From contig DATNLZ010000008.1 in the NCBI GenBank assembly GCA_035602605.1, positions 91,245-155,244 of the forward strand: 64,000 nucleotides of DNA. Direction: 5' to 3'. Origin of the DNA: DASQHY01 sp035602605 (GTDB lineage: Bacteria; Acidobacteriota; Terriglobia; Acidiferrales; UBA7541). Shown piece after piece: positions 8,481 through 17,013 of this stretch (within the stretch, counting starts at the first letter, position 1; each line of letters starts with the position of its first letter). The notes beneath the pieces were generated by a model. The model saw only the letters and a program-made list of their open reading frames with translations, did no database searches and had not been told where the DNA came from. The translations under genes were made by a program, and so were the position numbers.

Positions 8481-10332
8481 TTTCCAGTCTCCTTGCTAGG
8501 ACATGCCGAACTTTCTGAGCCGACTGTAACCAAAAGTTGAGGCAGCGTGGCCGGACGCTTGCGCTTACCTGGTCCGAAGTTAGTTTAACATAAAGTTTGT
8601 CGAGTAATGAACTATCTACAAACTGTTCCATTTTTTTGTTCCATTGCACTCCATTTATCCACTCGTTGCCTGACCTTCTTACATGCTCAAGGAGTGGGTC
8701 GCCTTGCAATGGCACCTTGGCGCGGGCGCGAACACTTTCCGGCAACCGCCCGGCCATTGCATCGCGGAGGAGCTTCTTTTGAAAGAAAAAGGGAAAGGGG
8801 GGAAGCCCTGACAGATAGTGTACCAGCCTTAAGTCCAGGAAAGGATAACATACTTCCACTGGGAAGCCCGTCACCCCCGCGTTTTGGAGTTCAAACATGA
8901 GCGTCCACTGCGGCAGAGACAGCGAAGCATGCGCTTTGGGATGTATGGGATGTTCCACCTCCGGGACCGGAAGTGAGGTGCATTCTTTCCAACGCGCTTG
9001 GAGATTCATGCGTCGCGCGAAGTCGGGCGCAATCCACCGCGGAAATACCGGCCCGGCAGGACCTTTCACGAAGAGCCTCTTACATCTACGTCGGATACCA
9101 GGCCAGAGAGAAGGTCGGAGCCAAAGATAACTGGGTACCTCGGTCAACAACCTCTCCCATTCTCCGTTTCGCAGGAGGTCTCTTACATACGGCCGCATCT
9201 GGAAGAGCATCAGGTTGTCGCTGCCCTCGCCAGACAACACAACCCGGCAATCCGCCGAAATTACGCGGAATTGTTCGAGTAATCCGAAAAAGAGAGGATC
9301 ATCTACAGGTTCGGGCCAGCTGAATTCCAGATTATCCCACCCTTCAAATGGCCGCCAGTGATCCATCGCCAGACAGCGATTCGGAATGCCAAGGAACTCT
9401 GCTACCTCACGGGCGTGAGGACCCTCGCGATCAGGAATCAATGATTCATAAACGATGGTGAAGCTGCGAAGATCAACACCACCAGGATTTATCGAAAGCT
9501 CCTTCGCGGTCGCTGCCAACGATGCTGAGTCCAATCCACCGCTCAGCAGGATGCCCACGCGGTCGGTGCGAAGACGGTCTGCCACGGCGGATTGCAGCAA
9601 ACTTTGGAAATGATGGACATATTCGTTAGCATCGCGATAGCGAACTCGACCGTCCGTAGGCGGGGTCCAATAGCGTCTGATTTGCAGGTCGTTCGCCGAA
9701 ACGACCAGAAAGTGCGCAGGAGGGAGTCGCCGAACGTCGCGGAAGCTGGTAGTTGCGTTATTGCAGTTCAATCCGAACAGAAGAAAGTCGGCGATGGCCG
9801 CCTCGTTCAATTCATCGGAGACACTTGGATGAAGTCGAATGCAGTTAAGGGTATTGCTGAAAAGGAAGAGGTTGCCAAGCGCGACATAATAAAAAGGCTT
9901 GACGCCGAAATGATCGCGCGCACAAAAGATAGTTCTAGCGTGCGCGTCCCAAATAGCGAAGGCGAAATCGCCACGCAAATGATTGACGCATTCCCGGCCC
10001 CAGACGGCATAAGCATGCAGGATCAGCAGTGAATCTGGAAGGGAATGACAAATCTGGCGCCCGGCACTCTCGAGCTTTATTTTGAGTTCTGCCCGACAGT
10101 CGATCCGTGCGTCAGCCGTAATCGAAAGCCAGCCCTCTAGACTCGCAGGTTGATGTTCCTCTTTTGATTCGTGGGTGGTTCGCAGCATTGCGTGAGCGAG
10201 GCCAACCGATTGCTCTGACCAAATTTCTTGAGAGTCCGGGCCGCGATAGGAGAGGAAGTCAACGAAGGACTGCAAAAACGCCCGTTCTACTGGCGCCCCA
10301 TCCCGATGGAAAATACCGACAATGCCGCTCAA
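8467..10332 (-). CDS. Lasso cyclase (asparagine-synthetase-like, C protein)
   Basis: 621 residues from a TTG at 10330-10332. This start overlaps the TGA of the B2 gene (TTGA) and puts the protein start at SGIVGIFHRDG, where asparagine synthetase B begins. The N-terminal domain resembles the Ntn glutaminase (YRGPDS, LRGDFAFAIWD, RDHFGVKPFYY), but the catalytic Cys2 is replaced by Ser, so glutamine hydrolysis is not expected. The synthetase domain has the ATP-pyrophosphatase loop SGGLDS at about 264-269 and a GEGSDNL motif. In lasso pathways this enzyme adenylates the ring Asp/Glu side chain and joins it to the core N-terminus. The neighbouring B1, B2 and precursor genes make this role far more likely than asparagine synthesis. 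Confidence 0.88.
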   Translation of the reverse strand: MSGIVGIFHRDGAPVERAFLQSFVDFLSYRGPDSQEIWSEQSVGLAHAMLRTTHESKEEHQPASLEGWLSITADARIDCRAELKIKLESAGRQICHSLPDSLLILHAYAVWGRECVNHLRGDFAFAIWDAHARTIFCARDHFGVKPFYYVALGNLFLFSNTLNCIRLHPSVSDELNEAAIADFLLFGLNCNNATTSFRDVRRLPPAHFLVVSANDLQIRRYWTPPTDGRVRYRDANEYVHHFQSLLQSAVADRLRTDRVGILLSGGLDSASLAATAKELSINPGGVDLRSFTIVYESLIPDREGPHAREVAEFLGIPNRCLAMDHWRPFEGWDNLEFSWPEPVDDPLFFGLLEQFRVISADCRVVLSGEGSDNLMLFQMRPYVRDLLRNGEWERLLTEVPSYLWLRPSLWPGIRRRCKRLFVKGPAGPVFPRWIAPDFARRMNLQARWKECTSLPVPEVEHPIHPKAHASLSLPQWTLMFELQNAGVTGFPVEVCYPFLDLRLVHYLSGLPPFPFFFQKKLLRDAMAGRLPESVRARAKVPLQGDPLLEHVRRSGNEWINGVQWNKKMEQFVDSSLLDKLYVKLTSDQVSASVRPRCLNFWLQSAQKVRHVLARRLENGKA

Positions 10333-10793
10333 GGAATCCGCGTCTTCCTTAATGCGAAGGGACCCTCGAACGGTACGAATTGAAGATCCACTTCGCCCGT
10401 ATCGCTTAGCACCCTGCCATCTAACTCCACCCAGGAATGAGCGTCGAAAGGACCGGCTTCTTTTCGCGCGCCGAAACGGAGTTCTGCGGCAATTCCGCGG
10501 CGGCGCAATAGCCACCAAAGCACAAGCGATTGGTCCAAGCAGTTCGTAGCGATGAAAAGATGTCGTGCGGTCGCCGTTACCATGCGCGCGATCTCACGTG
10601 CCTTAGAAAAAGATATCTCAGGGGCAGGTCTTGGGCGAGCGAGGCGCGAAAGTCCATTTTTCCAGCGACGGAAACCGAAGAGCCTAAGACCCACTCGCGT
10701 CACGATAAGGCCCAACAACGCTTCGAGAACGATTGCTCGTTCGAAAGTGCTGAGGTGCCGAAACTTCCGCCGAGTTTCGGACTTCGGTGCCAA
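10329..10793 (-). CDS. Lasso peptide leader peptidase (transglutaminase-like, B2 protein)
   Basis: 154 residues from a TTG with a GGAG Shine-Dalgarno eight bases upstream. The fold is the transglutaminase-like cysteine protease of B2 proteins. Cys85 lies in NCLDQSLVLWWLLRRRGI, His119 in DAHSWVEL, and Asp125 follows in LDG, a plausible Cys-His-Asp triad. The family removes the leader from the lasso precursor after B1 delivers it. The N-terminal 60 residues are hydrophobic and basic (ERAIVLEALLGLIVTRVGLRLFGF), as is common for this family. The stop overlaps the cyclase TTG start, suggesting translational coupling. Confidence 0.88.
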   Translation of the reverse strand: MAPKSETRRKFRHLSTFERAIVLEALLGLIVTRVGLRLFGFRRWKNGLSRLARPRPAPEISFSKAREIARMVTATARHLFIATNCLDQSLVLWWLLRRRGIAAELRFGARKEAGPFDAHSWVELDGRVLSDTGEVDLQFVPFEGPFALRKTRIP

Positions 10794-10889
10794 CCTTCAC
10801 TCTCCAAAAAAATACGTTGTTATGCACGTTCGCTGAATTCTTGAGGTATTCTACGGGCCGTGCGGGCAGGATGAACAAACACCAGAGGG

Positions 10890-11189
10890 CTAACCAATCT
10901 CTTCGCCCCTCACCTCGATCAGTCCCTCGCTCCGCATTTTCTCCAATAATTCGAGGAGCTCTCTCTCACAGCGCTCCGCATCAACTTCGTATTCATCAAG
11001 CAATCTGTTCCGGAGCTCGCCAACACTCCGTTTCTCTCGCAGCAAAGTCCATACCCGCGCGCCCACGACATCCACACAGTAGTAGACACAATTCTTGAGA
11101 TTCAGGATCGTAGACCCGTCTCCGTGGGGACAGAAAAGCTGTTCAGCAGTGGCGACGACAATGGAATCGATGGAGAGAGGTGCATTCAT
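10890..11189 (-). CDS. PqqD-family RiPP recognition element (lasso B1 protein)
   Basis: 99 residues from an ATG at 11187-11189. It shows the PqqD/RRE winged-helix pattern: VVATAEQLFC, then ILNLKNCVYYCVDVVGARVWTLL, then a Glu/Leu-rich helical end (ERELLELLEKMRSEGLIEV). In split lasso systems this small protein binds the YxxPxL part of the leader and hands the precursor to B2. It is the first gene of the leftward lasso operon, and 96 bases separate it from B2. Its promoter must lie in the intergenic region shared with the rightward methyltransferase gene. Confidence 0.88.
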   Translation of the reverse strand: MNAPLSIDSIVVATAEQLFCPHGDGSTILNLKNCVYYCVDVVGARVWTLLREKRSVGELRNRLLDEYEVDAERCERELLELLEKMRSEGLIEVRGEEIG

Positions 11190-11628
11190 ATGGACTGTTC
11201 TATTCCTACTGGGTATAGCTCTGTGTGCTCGCCGCAGGTGCTACAAGACTAAACCAAGACATGCATGGGGTACTAACCATTTGGTTGTCACCCATGAATA
11301 GTTTACAGAACCTTACCCACCACAGCAATCGCGAGAGACAGTCCGCTGGCGAAATCGATTCTGCAGCGCCTCTTACCTCCGCCGTGACGCGGTTGGATCC
11401 GGCCCAAGGGTGCTACAACTAAATTTCTCGGGCTTTCAGCTTTGGGATCCGAACGGAACCTTTACATTCCAGCTGATCAGCGACGCACTGCCCAGATCTT
11501 CGAAACAGGACAATGCTCCTTACCAGGTGTTAAGTTGCGTAACAGACTGCTGGATTGACACTGCTCTCGGATTGCGGTAGGTACTAGCGAATGGATTCGA
11601 ATCTCGAATTGTCAAAATCACTCGAACA
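11190..11628. other. Divergent intergenic region between lasso operon and methyltransferase
   Basis: About 440 bases between the leftward B1 gene and the rightward methyltransferase gene. It must hold both promoters, but I could not assign -35/-10 pairs with confidence. I read both strands for a second lasso precursor with a YxxPxL leader and saw none. Short frames are present without family resemblance. Confidence 0.5.
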
Positions 11629-12624
11629 ATGTCGACTGTTCTAACCAATTCTAACGCATTGGCGTTCCTTGCCTGCCCCTGGGATCATACTGGTCTGCGG
11701 ACAGACGATGACGGTCTTACGTGCGAACATGGTCACAAGTTTGACGTAGAACAGGGAATTCCGGTGTTCATCGATAACCCACGACGCGAAGTTGTTCCTC
11801 GAAACATGGAACCCTGCCAGCGTTCAGACCCAAGAAGTTCGATTGATCCATTCGTTGACGACTGGGTGGTGAATACAAATGGAAATCTCTACTGGCGCTC
11901 AAGAGGGAGGCTGCGCCGGTATCCGATCCCAAAATGGCCCTTTGGGAGTGGTGAGGGAAGGCTGTTGGTTGATGTTGGCTGTAGTTGGGGGCGTTGGACT
12001 ATCGCTGCAGGCCGCGCCGGATTCAGTCCAATTGGTGTCGATGTTCACATCGATGCTCTGGCTGCCGGTGGTCGGGTCTCTCGACAGATAGGTGTGCAAG
12101 CCGATTACCTCTGCAGTGACGCGGATCACCTTCCGTTCAAGTCAGAGAGTGTTGATCTCGTGTTTTCGTACAGCGTTCTGCAGCACCTCGAAAGGTCACT
12201 AGTAATTCGATTTTTTAAGGAGGTTGCCCGAGTCTTAAGGCCTCACGGGACCTGTCTCGTCCAACTGCCGAACGTGTTTGGCCTGTATAGTATAGTACAG
12301 CAGGCGAAACGAGGTTTTCGGGACGCAAGGTTAGGTACTTTCGAAATGCGGTATTGGTCGAGAGCGTCGATTCGACAGGCGGTCGAGGAAGCCGGACTGC
12401 GAAACCTCACTATTCGCACTGACGGCTTTTTTACACAGAATCCACAGATTTCAGATTTGGACATGCTTTCACTTGAGGGAAAGTTGATTGTCTTGGCATC
12501 CAACGCTGGGCGTAGAGCGGCGGCTATTCTTCCTTTTCTCACCCGTCTGGCAGACAGCCTCTGGATTGAGGCGCAAGCGCCTGCGATAAGGCAATCGATT
12601 CCAAGCCTTCTTCCGGGTGTGTGA
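11629..12624 (+). CDS. Class I SAM methyltransferase with N-terminal Zn-ribbon-like segment
   Basis: 331 residues, and one of the few plus-strand genes before 59 kb. The N-terminal part (FLACPWDHTGL, then LTCEHGHKFDVEQGIPVFI) resembles a Trm112p-like zinc-binding domain. The methyltransferase domain has motif I LVDVGCSWGRWTIAAGRAGF followed by an acidic GVDVH strand, and FSYSVLQHLERS as the post-I/II region. The substrate is not evident. It could act on the polysaccharide of the following locus or, being divergent from the lasso operon, on the lasso peptide. The first is more usual for Trm112-like fusions in polysaccharide loci. Confidence 0.8.
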   Translation: MSTVLTNSNALAFLACPWDHTGLRTDDDGLTCEHGHKFDVEQGIPVFIDNPRREVVPRNMEPCQRSDPRSSIDPFVDDWVVNTNGNLYWRSRGRLRRYPIPKWPFGSGEGRLLVDVGCSWGRWTIAAGRAGFSPIGVDVHIDALAAGGRVSRQIGVQADYLCSDADHLPFKSESVDLVFSYSVLQHLERSLVIRFFKEVARVLRPHGTCLVQLPNVFGLYSIVQQAKRGFRDARLGTFEMRYWSRASIRQAVEEAGLRNLTIRTDGFFTQNPQISDLDMLSLEGKLIVLASNAGRRAAAILPFLTRLADSLWIEAQAPAIRQSIPSLLPGV

Positions 12625-12677
12625 CTGTAGAAATGGACAATATTGGGGGTTCGTGCCGGATAGATGGATGTTCGACT

Positions 12678-13811
12678 TCACGAGTTAGAGATCGCAGGTG
12701 TAACTATAGCGGCTTCCGGTGAAACGGGCACAGCCTGCGCTGCCGGAAAGAAACGATCGCGTAGCCGGAGGATCGGATACTCAATCAGTTTCGACATTGC
12801 AATCCCAACGACAATACTCCCAGCAAAATAGACTCCGAAGCGCCCGTAGCGTCCGGTCGGAGAGTGAACCACACGCCGCACGAAGCCTGGCAACCAAGCC
12901 GCGCAAGGGCCGTGCCAGAGATAAATAGAGTAAGAGTACATTCCCACGTAGGCGAGGCTGTTTCCAATTCGCGCAGCAACCCTCGCAAGTTGGCCGGGCA
13001 GAGCCCCATGGACATACAGGCTCAGTAGGAGAACGCCTCCGAGCCCCAAATAAATAAAAGAATATCCGACCGTGGCGAAGAATTTGTCACCGCGACTGTA
13101 GAAGTAAGCGAAGGAGAGCAGCATCGCAGAGACCACCGCGATTACTGCCCGGTTCTTGGCGGGCACCATCAACCGTTCCAAGACAATCGGGCGGAAATGG
13201 TAGAGATAGCCAAGCAGAACTCCGAAGAAGAGTGAGTCCATCCGTTCGTGTGATGCCGCGTACGTCATATGAAAATTCAGCGCTCCGACGTAAGCTGACA
13301 CAGCGCGAAAAGCCACGCACATCACTGCGATGACGGCTGACGCCCAGGGTACGACACGAAACGGGTTTTCCCGGCGGGAGGAGAAATGCACGAGGATAAG
13401 CAAGAAGATGGGAAGGAAAATATAGAAATGCTCTTCTATTGCCAGTGTCCACGTATGGTCCCAAACTCCTTGCTCATAATTCATTACGAAAAGGACCTCG
13501 TGAACATAGCGTGCCGGCGTTGATGCGGTGCGGAATGCGGCATAGGAAATTATGCCGGTAAGTAAAAGGAATACATAAAAGGCGGGATAGATCTTCAAGC
13601 CCCGGCGGATGAAGAATCGTTTCAGGCTGATCGTTGTGCGCCTTTTATATTCACTGAAGAGAAGGCCGGAAATCAGGAAACCGCTTAATACAAAAAATAG
13701 ATCCACTCCCAGCCATCCGACGCGAGTAAAAAAAGTCCACATACCGGAGTGGTGAATCATGACGAGAACGACAGCGATACAGCGCAGAATATCCAGCCTC
13801 TTGTTTCTCAT
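12678..13811 (-). CDS. Acyltransferase family 3 (OafA/NodX-type membrane O-acyltransferase)
   Basis: 377 residues with about ten membrane segments. The N-terminus has LDILRCIAVVLVMIHHSG, where the paired His is the conserved active-site feature of family 3, followed by GWLGVDLFFVLSGFLISGLL. Such proteins transfer acetyl or other acyl groups to sugars on the periplasmic side. In this position it probably decorates the exopolysaccharide. The ATG start overlaps the stop of a tiny upstream frame (ATGA), suggesting coupling. It is the leftmost gene of the minus-strand polysaccharide block, converging with the plus-strand methyltransferase. Confidence 0.9.
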   Translation of the reverse strand: MRNKRLDILRCIAVVLVMIHHSGMWTFFTRVGWLGVDLFFVLSGFLISGLLFSEYKRRTTISLKRFFIRRGLKIYPAFYVFLLLTGIISYAAFRTASTPARYVHEVLFVMNYEQGVWDHTWTLAIEEHFYIFLPIFLLILVHFSSRRENPFRVVPWASAVIAVMCVAFRAVSAYVGALNFHMTYAASHERMDSLFFGVLLGYLYHFRPIVLERLMVPAKNRAVIAVVSAMLLSFAYFYSRGDKFFATVGYSFIYLGLGGVLLLSLYVHGALPGQLARVAARIGNSLAYVGMYSYSIYLWHGPCAAWLPGFVRRVVHSPTGRYGRFGVYFAGSIVVGIAMSKLIEYPILRLRDRFFPAAQAVPVSPEAAIVTPAISNS

Positions 13812-13945
13812 CTTTCTATGATCAAATGGGGACCGTCCGATCCCTTCAGATCGCGAGCGGAGCCCGCAGGAGAAGGCGGAGCTGGACCCACAGCAACAAT
13901 GAAGGAGACCCCGCGGATAAAGAGCTTGGTAGCAAGGATTCTCAT
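13808..13945 (-). CDS. Small ORF coupled to the acyltransferase gene
   Basis: 45 codons from an ATG at 13943-13945 with a GGAAG Shine-Dalgarno about five bases upstream. The TGA overlaps the acyltransferase ATG as ATGA. The peptide has a basic/hydrophobic start (MRILATKLFIRGVSFIVAVG) followed by a Pro/Gly-rich hydrophilic tail. It resembles no family I know and could be a leader peptide for the acyltransferase or a gene remnant. The rest of the interval to 14180 shows nothing recognisable. Confidence 0.3.
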   Translation of the reverse strand: MRILATKLFIRGVSFIVAVGPAPPSPAGSARDLKGSDGPHLIIER

Positions 13946-14180
13946 TTTGACTTCCAAAACAGGTGACATTGTATACGGGCTTAATGTCGTTCGAGCCGTT
14001 GTGGGCACTTTTCCGATCCGGGCCATCTCTGAGAGACTACCAAGAAAGCCACCACACCCGAATTGCGTCCGCTCGACCCGATTTCTCAGACACTACTCCT
14101 TGGCTGACTTCTAGGAATCAAATTCCTCAACTGGTCTTGCTTCCACCATGGGCGCAGACAGCAACACGATAGGCTGCACT

Positions 14181-15407
14181 TCACTTCCGCTTCGCGTTAA
14201 ATGCAGTTTCGAGAAATTTCTTCGTCTTGGCTACATTTTCTTCCCAGCTAAACCGATGAGCGGCTCGCGCAGCCTCTTCGCCGATTCTCTGTCGTAGCCC
14301 CGGGTCCTCATAGAGGTTTCGCAGCAGACGAGCCAGCTCTGCGTGATTCTTCGGATTCTGCAAGATGAGTCCATCTACGCCATCATGAACCAAATCGCTT
14401 ACGCCCGCTCGAATGCTGACGATTACGGGTAGACCACAGGCCATGGCCTCCAGAACCGGAAGACCGAAGGCATCCTCGAGGGATGGACTCACGTAAGTAT
14501 CTGCCGCGGCGTAAAACTGGACGATGTCGGACGAGTGATCCACAAAGGTTACGCGGCCTTCAAGCCCAAGCTCCGCGATGCACGAGCGGTAGATTGTCTG
14601 GTCATCGCGGCCGACTATGATCAACTTCAAAGGCAACTCACTGCACACGGCCATTGCATCTAGAAGGCACCTCAAACCCTTCTTCTTCCAATCATTCCCC
14701 ACAAAAAGAAGAACAAGATCGTCTATGGCCAAGCCAAACTGCTCGCGGGTTACCGCGCGGCGCTGCTGTCGGGTGATCGGAGAAAAAGCTTTCACATCGA
14801 CTGCATTTGGAATCACTTGAACATCTTTGCGGCCGAAATGAGTTTCGAGCTGACGAGCCGTCAGACCAGAAACAGCAGCCAGACGGATGTGCCGGTTTTT
14901 GTAGACGTGTCTTTCGAGCGCTATGATGAGGTGGTAGTACAAGTTGCGGTGCAAGGCTCGGGGCCAGGCTCGCAAAGGGATCTGTCTCAAACGAAGCTCG
15001 TCGCGAACAAGGCGGTAGAATTCGTGAAAGACGATGTGAACCGTGATTGCGTCCGCCGCCCAATCGTTAATCCCAGGTGAGTAGACAGCGTCAAACCTTC
15101 GCGCACCCGATCGCGTGTCTCGCCAGCGGCAGAACCGGTTGGCGACCATCCACCAAAGGAACTTAAGTAGGTGTGGGCCTGGTATGTCGGATACTTTGTG
15201 CCAGAAGATGCGGCCAGATGCCGGTGTTGGTGTAGACAAACCACAGGGCTCAACTCCTTTTACGTTTTCGACGCGCTGACAATAGAGATGAATCTCGAAA
15301 CCATAATCATGCGCGAGGCGTTCGACTTGCTCGATGATGCAGCGCTCCGTGCCGTGTCGGCGGTCGAGAAAAGGGGAGATGACAGCGATGCGTGGACTAT
15401 CGGGCAC
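14181..15407 (-). CDS. Family 4 glycosyltransferase
   Basis: 408 residues starting at a GTG (15405-15407). It has a GT-B fold: the N-terminal domain begins IAVISPFLDRRHGTE. The C-terminal donor domain has LLFVGNDWKKKGL, then a DHSSDIVQFYAAADTYVSPSLEDAFGLPVLEAMACGLPVI segment carrying the EX7E motif of family 4. It should transfer a nucleotide-activated sugar to the growing lipid-linked repeat unit in the cytoplasm. Donor and acceptor cannot be told from sequence. It follows the polymerase gene by only 12 bases and is probably cotranscribed with it. Confidence 0.9.
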   Translation of the reverse strand: MPDSPRIAVISPFLDRRHGTERCIIEQVERLAHDYGFEIHLYCQRVENVKGVEPCGLSTPTPASGRIFWHKVSDIPGPHLLKFLWWMVANRFCRWRDTRSGARRFDAVYSPGINDWAADAITVHIVFHEFYRLVRDELRLRQIPLRAWPRALHRNLYYHLIIALERHVYKNRHIRLAAVSGLTARQLETHFGRKDVQVIPNAVDVKAFSPITRQQRRAVTREQFGLAIDDLVLLFVGNDWKKKGLRCLLDAMAVCSELPLKLIIVGRDDQTIYRSCIAELGLEGRVTFVDHSSDIVQFYAAADTYVSPSLEDAFGLPVLEAMACGLPVIVSIRAGVSDLVHDGVDGLILQNPKNHAELARLLRNLYEDPGLRQRIGEEAARAAHRFSWEENVAKTKKFLETAFNAKRK

Positions 15408-15419
15408 AGGTAGCGTCCT

Positions 15420-16958
15420 TCATCGCTGCGGTATTTGCTGGGCCGCCAAATGCGGCAGCCTGAATAACACGCCGACCAACAACCAAAGATATGCATTTAG
15501 AACATAATTCTGAAAGGCCTGCATTCCCGTATACGTGAACAGCAGCAGGAGCAGGAAGGCGAACCAGAAGATCGAGAACGCAATCGGAAAATAAGGACTG
15601 CCTTTCAACCGGCGAACCACGCGCCATGCGGCGAGAAGGAGCGTCACGGTCCAGACGATCCACAGCACGAGGCCCAGAATCCCAAGTTCGACGACGAGTG
15701 TGCCGAAGCCGCTTTCGACACCAAGCGTGGGTGGCGTTATATGAAGCCACTGACGGACGTATTGCCCCCCCAGTGAAGCCGTTCCGATTCCATAGCCATA
15801 GGGCCATCGTGGATCCTGGAATGCCGTCAAAAGTTCCTTGATCGGATACCCTCCGACGCGATGGCTCAATTCGGAGTTCGGGCTGTACGGCGATAGAGTC
15901 TCCGAATAAAAGGACAAACGAGCGCCAATATCTTGGGGGAAAATGGAAATCATCACGATCAATCCCAGTCCGCAGACAATCGAGGTAGAGTGAATGATTT
16001 TAATGATTTGGTGCGCCTTCCGCTTCTTCCATGGCGCTCCCCACAAGAACGCCGAAATGCATATGAGCGCGGATCCAGCCGTCCACATGACGCCCCCTCG
16101 TGAACCACTGAGGAGTAGCGCCGTCGTGATTGCACCCAAAGAAACGAAAGTGAGTTTACGGCCCCCCTTTGTGCGCAGGAGCAGGTAGCCGGCCGCGCCG
16201 AAACCGACCAACCACATCAAGATGAGATAGCTGGCAAATCTGCCGTCGCTTACAAAGACGGAAGTCGGTCGGTAGAGGAACTGCCCAGAAGTTGGGGCGT
16301 AACGCTTCAGCGTGGCCAGTCCCCGGATGTTTTCATCGAGTATCGTTGGGTTGAGAAACTCCGATCCGCGAATTGCCTGAATCACTCCAAGAACTGCAAT
16401 CACGGTGGCCATACTTAAGTTTACTGTCAAAAATTTCTGTAGATTCTTTTCTGTATCCGCCAGCGCGTAACCAACAAACATAAGAGGTACATAATAAAAA
16501 TAGATCTTCAGTCCCAGGAGGCCGAAAAGTACGTTCGGTGAGCCAGGATTAAAAACCTGGATAACTCCGAAGCCGAAAAATAGAATAAGCGGAACTATAA
16601 ATCGTGGATGGAATCCTTCTGCCTTGTGTCTGCGTAAGGACATGAAAAAGGAGACATAAACAATGCCAACGAGAAAGTCTTTTGCGAAATAGATGAGCAT
16701 ATTGTTGCCCATATATTTTCGGGCAAGGTCTTCGAAGAGAAGCCAGAGGAGGAAGAAATAGAAGCCTGAACGCCAATTCTTAAGGATGAGGAGTAAAATA
16801 ACTCCCGTGGCGATTGCAAGTCCCCTCAGAATTAGATCTTCTGATGTCCCAGTGACGATCCAGTTGGCGACTACATACGCCCCGCCAAGACCAAGCAGCA
16901 GGAAGGCGAGTCCACCAAATCGAAGGCCACGCATAGAGCTGCTGAGGGCTTCGATCAC
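15420..16958 (-). CDS. O-antigen polymerase/ligase-like membrane protein (Wzy type)
   Basis: 512 residues from a GTG, with about eleven predicted membrane segments. The long periplasmic loop between the late helices contains LSHRVGGYPIKELLTAFQDPRWPYGYGIG, and SRGGVMWTAG is the conserved piece seen in Wzy/WaaL-fold proteins. It probably polymerises the lipid-linked repeat units at the periplasmic face of the inner membrane. A second member of the same broad family is encoded at 35978-37246, so one may be the polymerase and the other a ligase or an alternative polymerase. Which is which is not decidable here. Confidence 0.82.
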   Translation of the reverse strand: MIEALSSSMRGLRFGGLAFLLLGLGGAYVVANWIVTGTSEDLILRGLAIATGVILLLILKNWRSGFYFFLLWLLFEDLARKYMGNNMLIYFAKDFLVGIVYVSFFMSLRRHKAEGFHPRFIVPLILFFGFGVIQVFNPGSPNVLFGLLGLKIYFYYVPLMFVGYALADTEKNLQKFLTVNLSMATVIAVLGVIQAIRGSEFLNPTILDENIRGLATLKRYAPTSGQFLYRPTSVFVSDGRFASYLILMWLVGFGAAGYLLLRTKGGRKLTFVSLGAITTALLLSGSRGGVMWTAGSALICISAFLWGAPWKKRKAHQIIKIIHSTSIVCGLGLIVMISIFPQDIGARLSFYSETLSPYSPNSELSHRVGGYPIKELLTAFQDPRWPYGYGIGTASLGGQYVRQWLHITPPTLGVESGFGTLVVELGILGLVLWIVWTVTLLLAAWRVVRRLKGSPYFPIAFSIFWFAFLLLLLFTYTGMQAFQNYVLNAYLWLLVGVLFRLPHLAAQQIPQR

Positions 16959-17013
16959 ACTATTTCCCTCAGGTCCCAGCTATGCTTGGACCGATTCTGT
17001 CGGTTAGGGGTCA

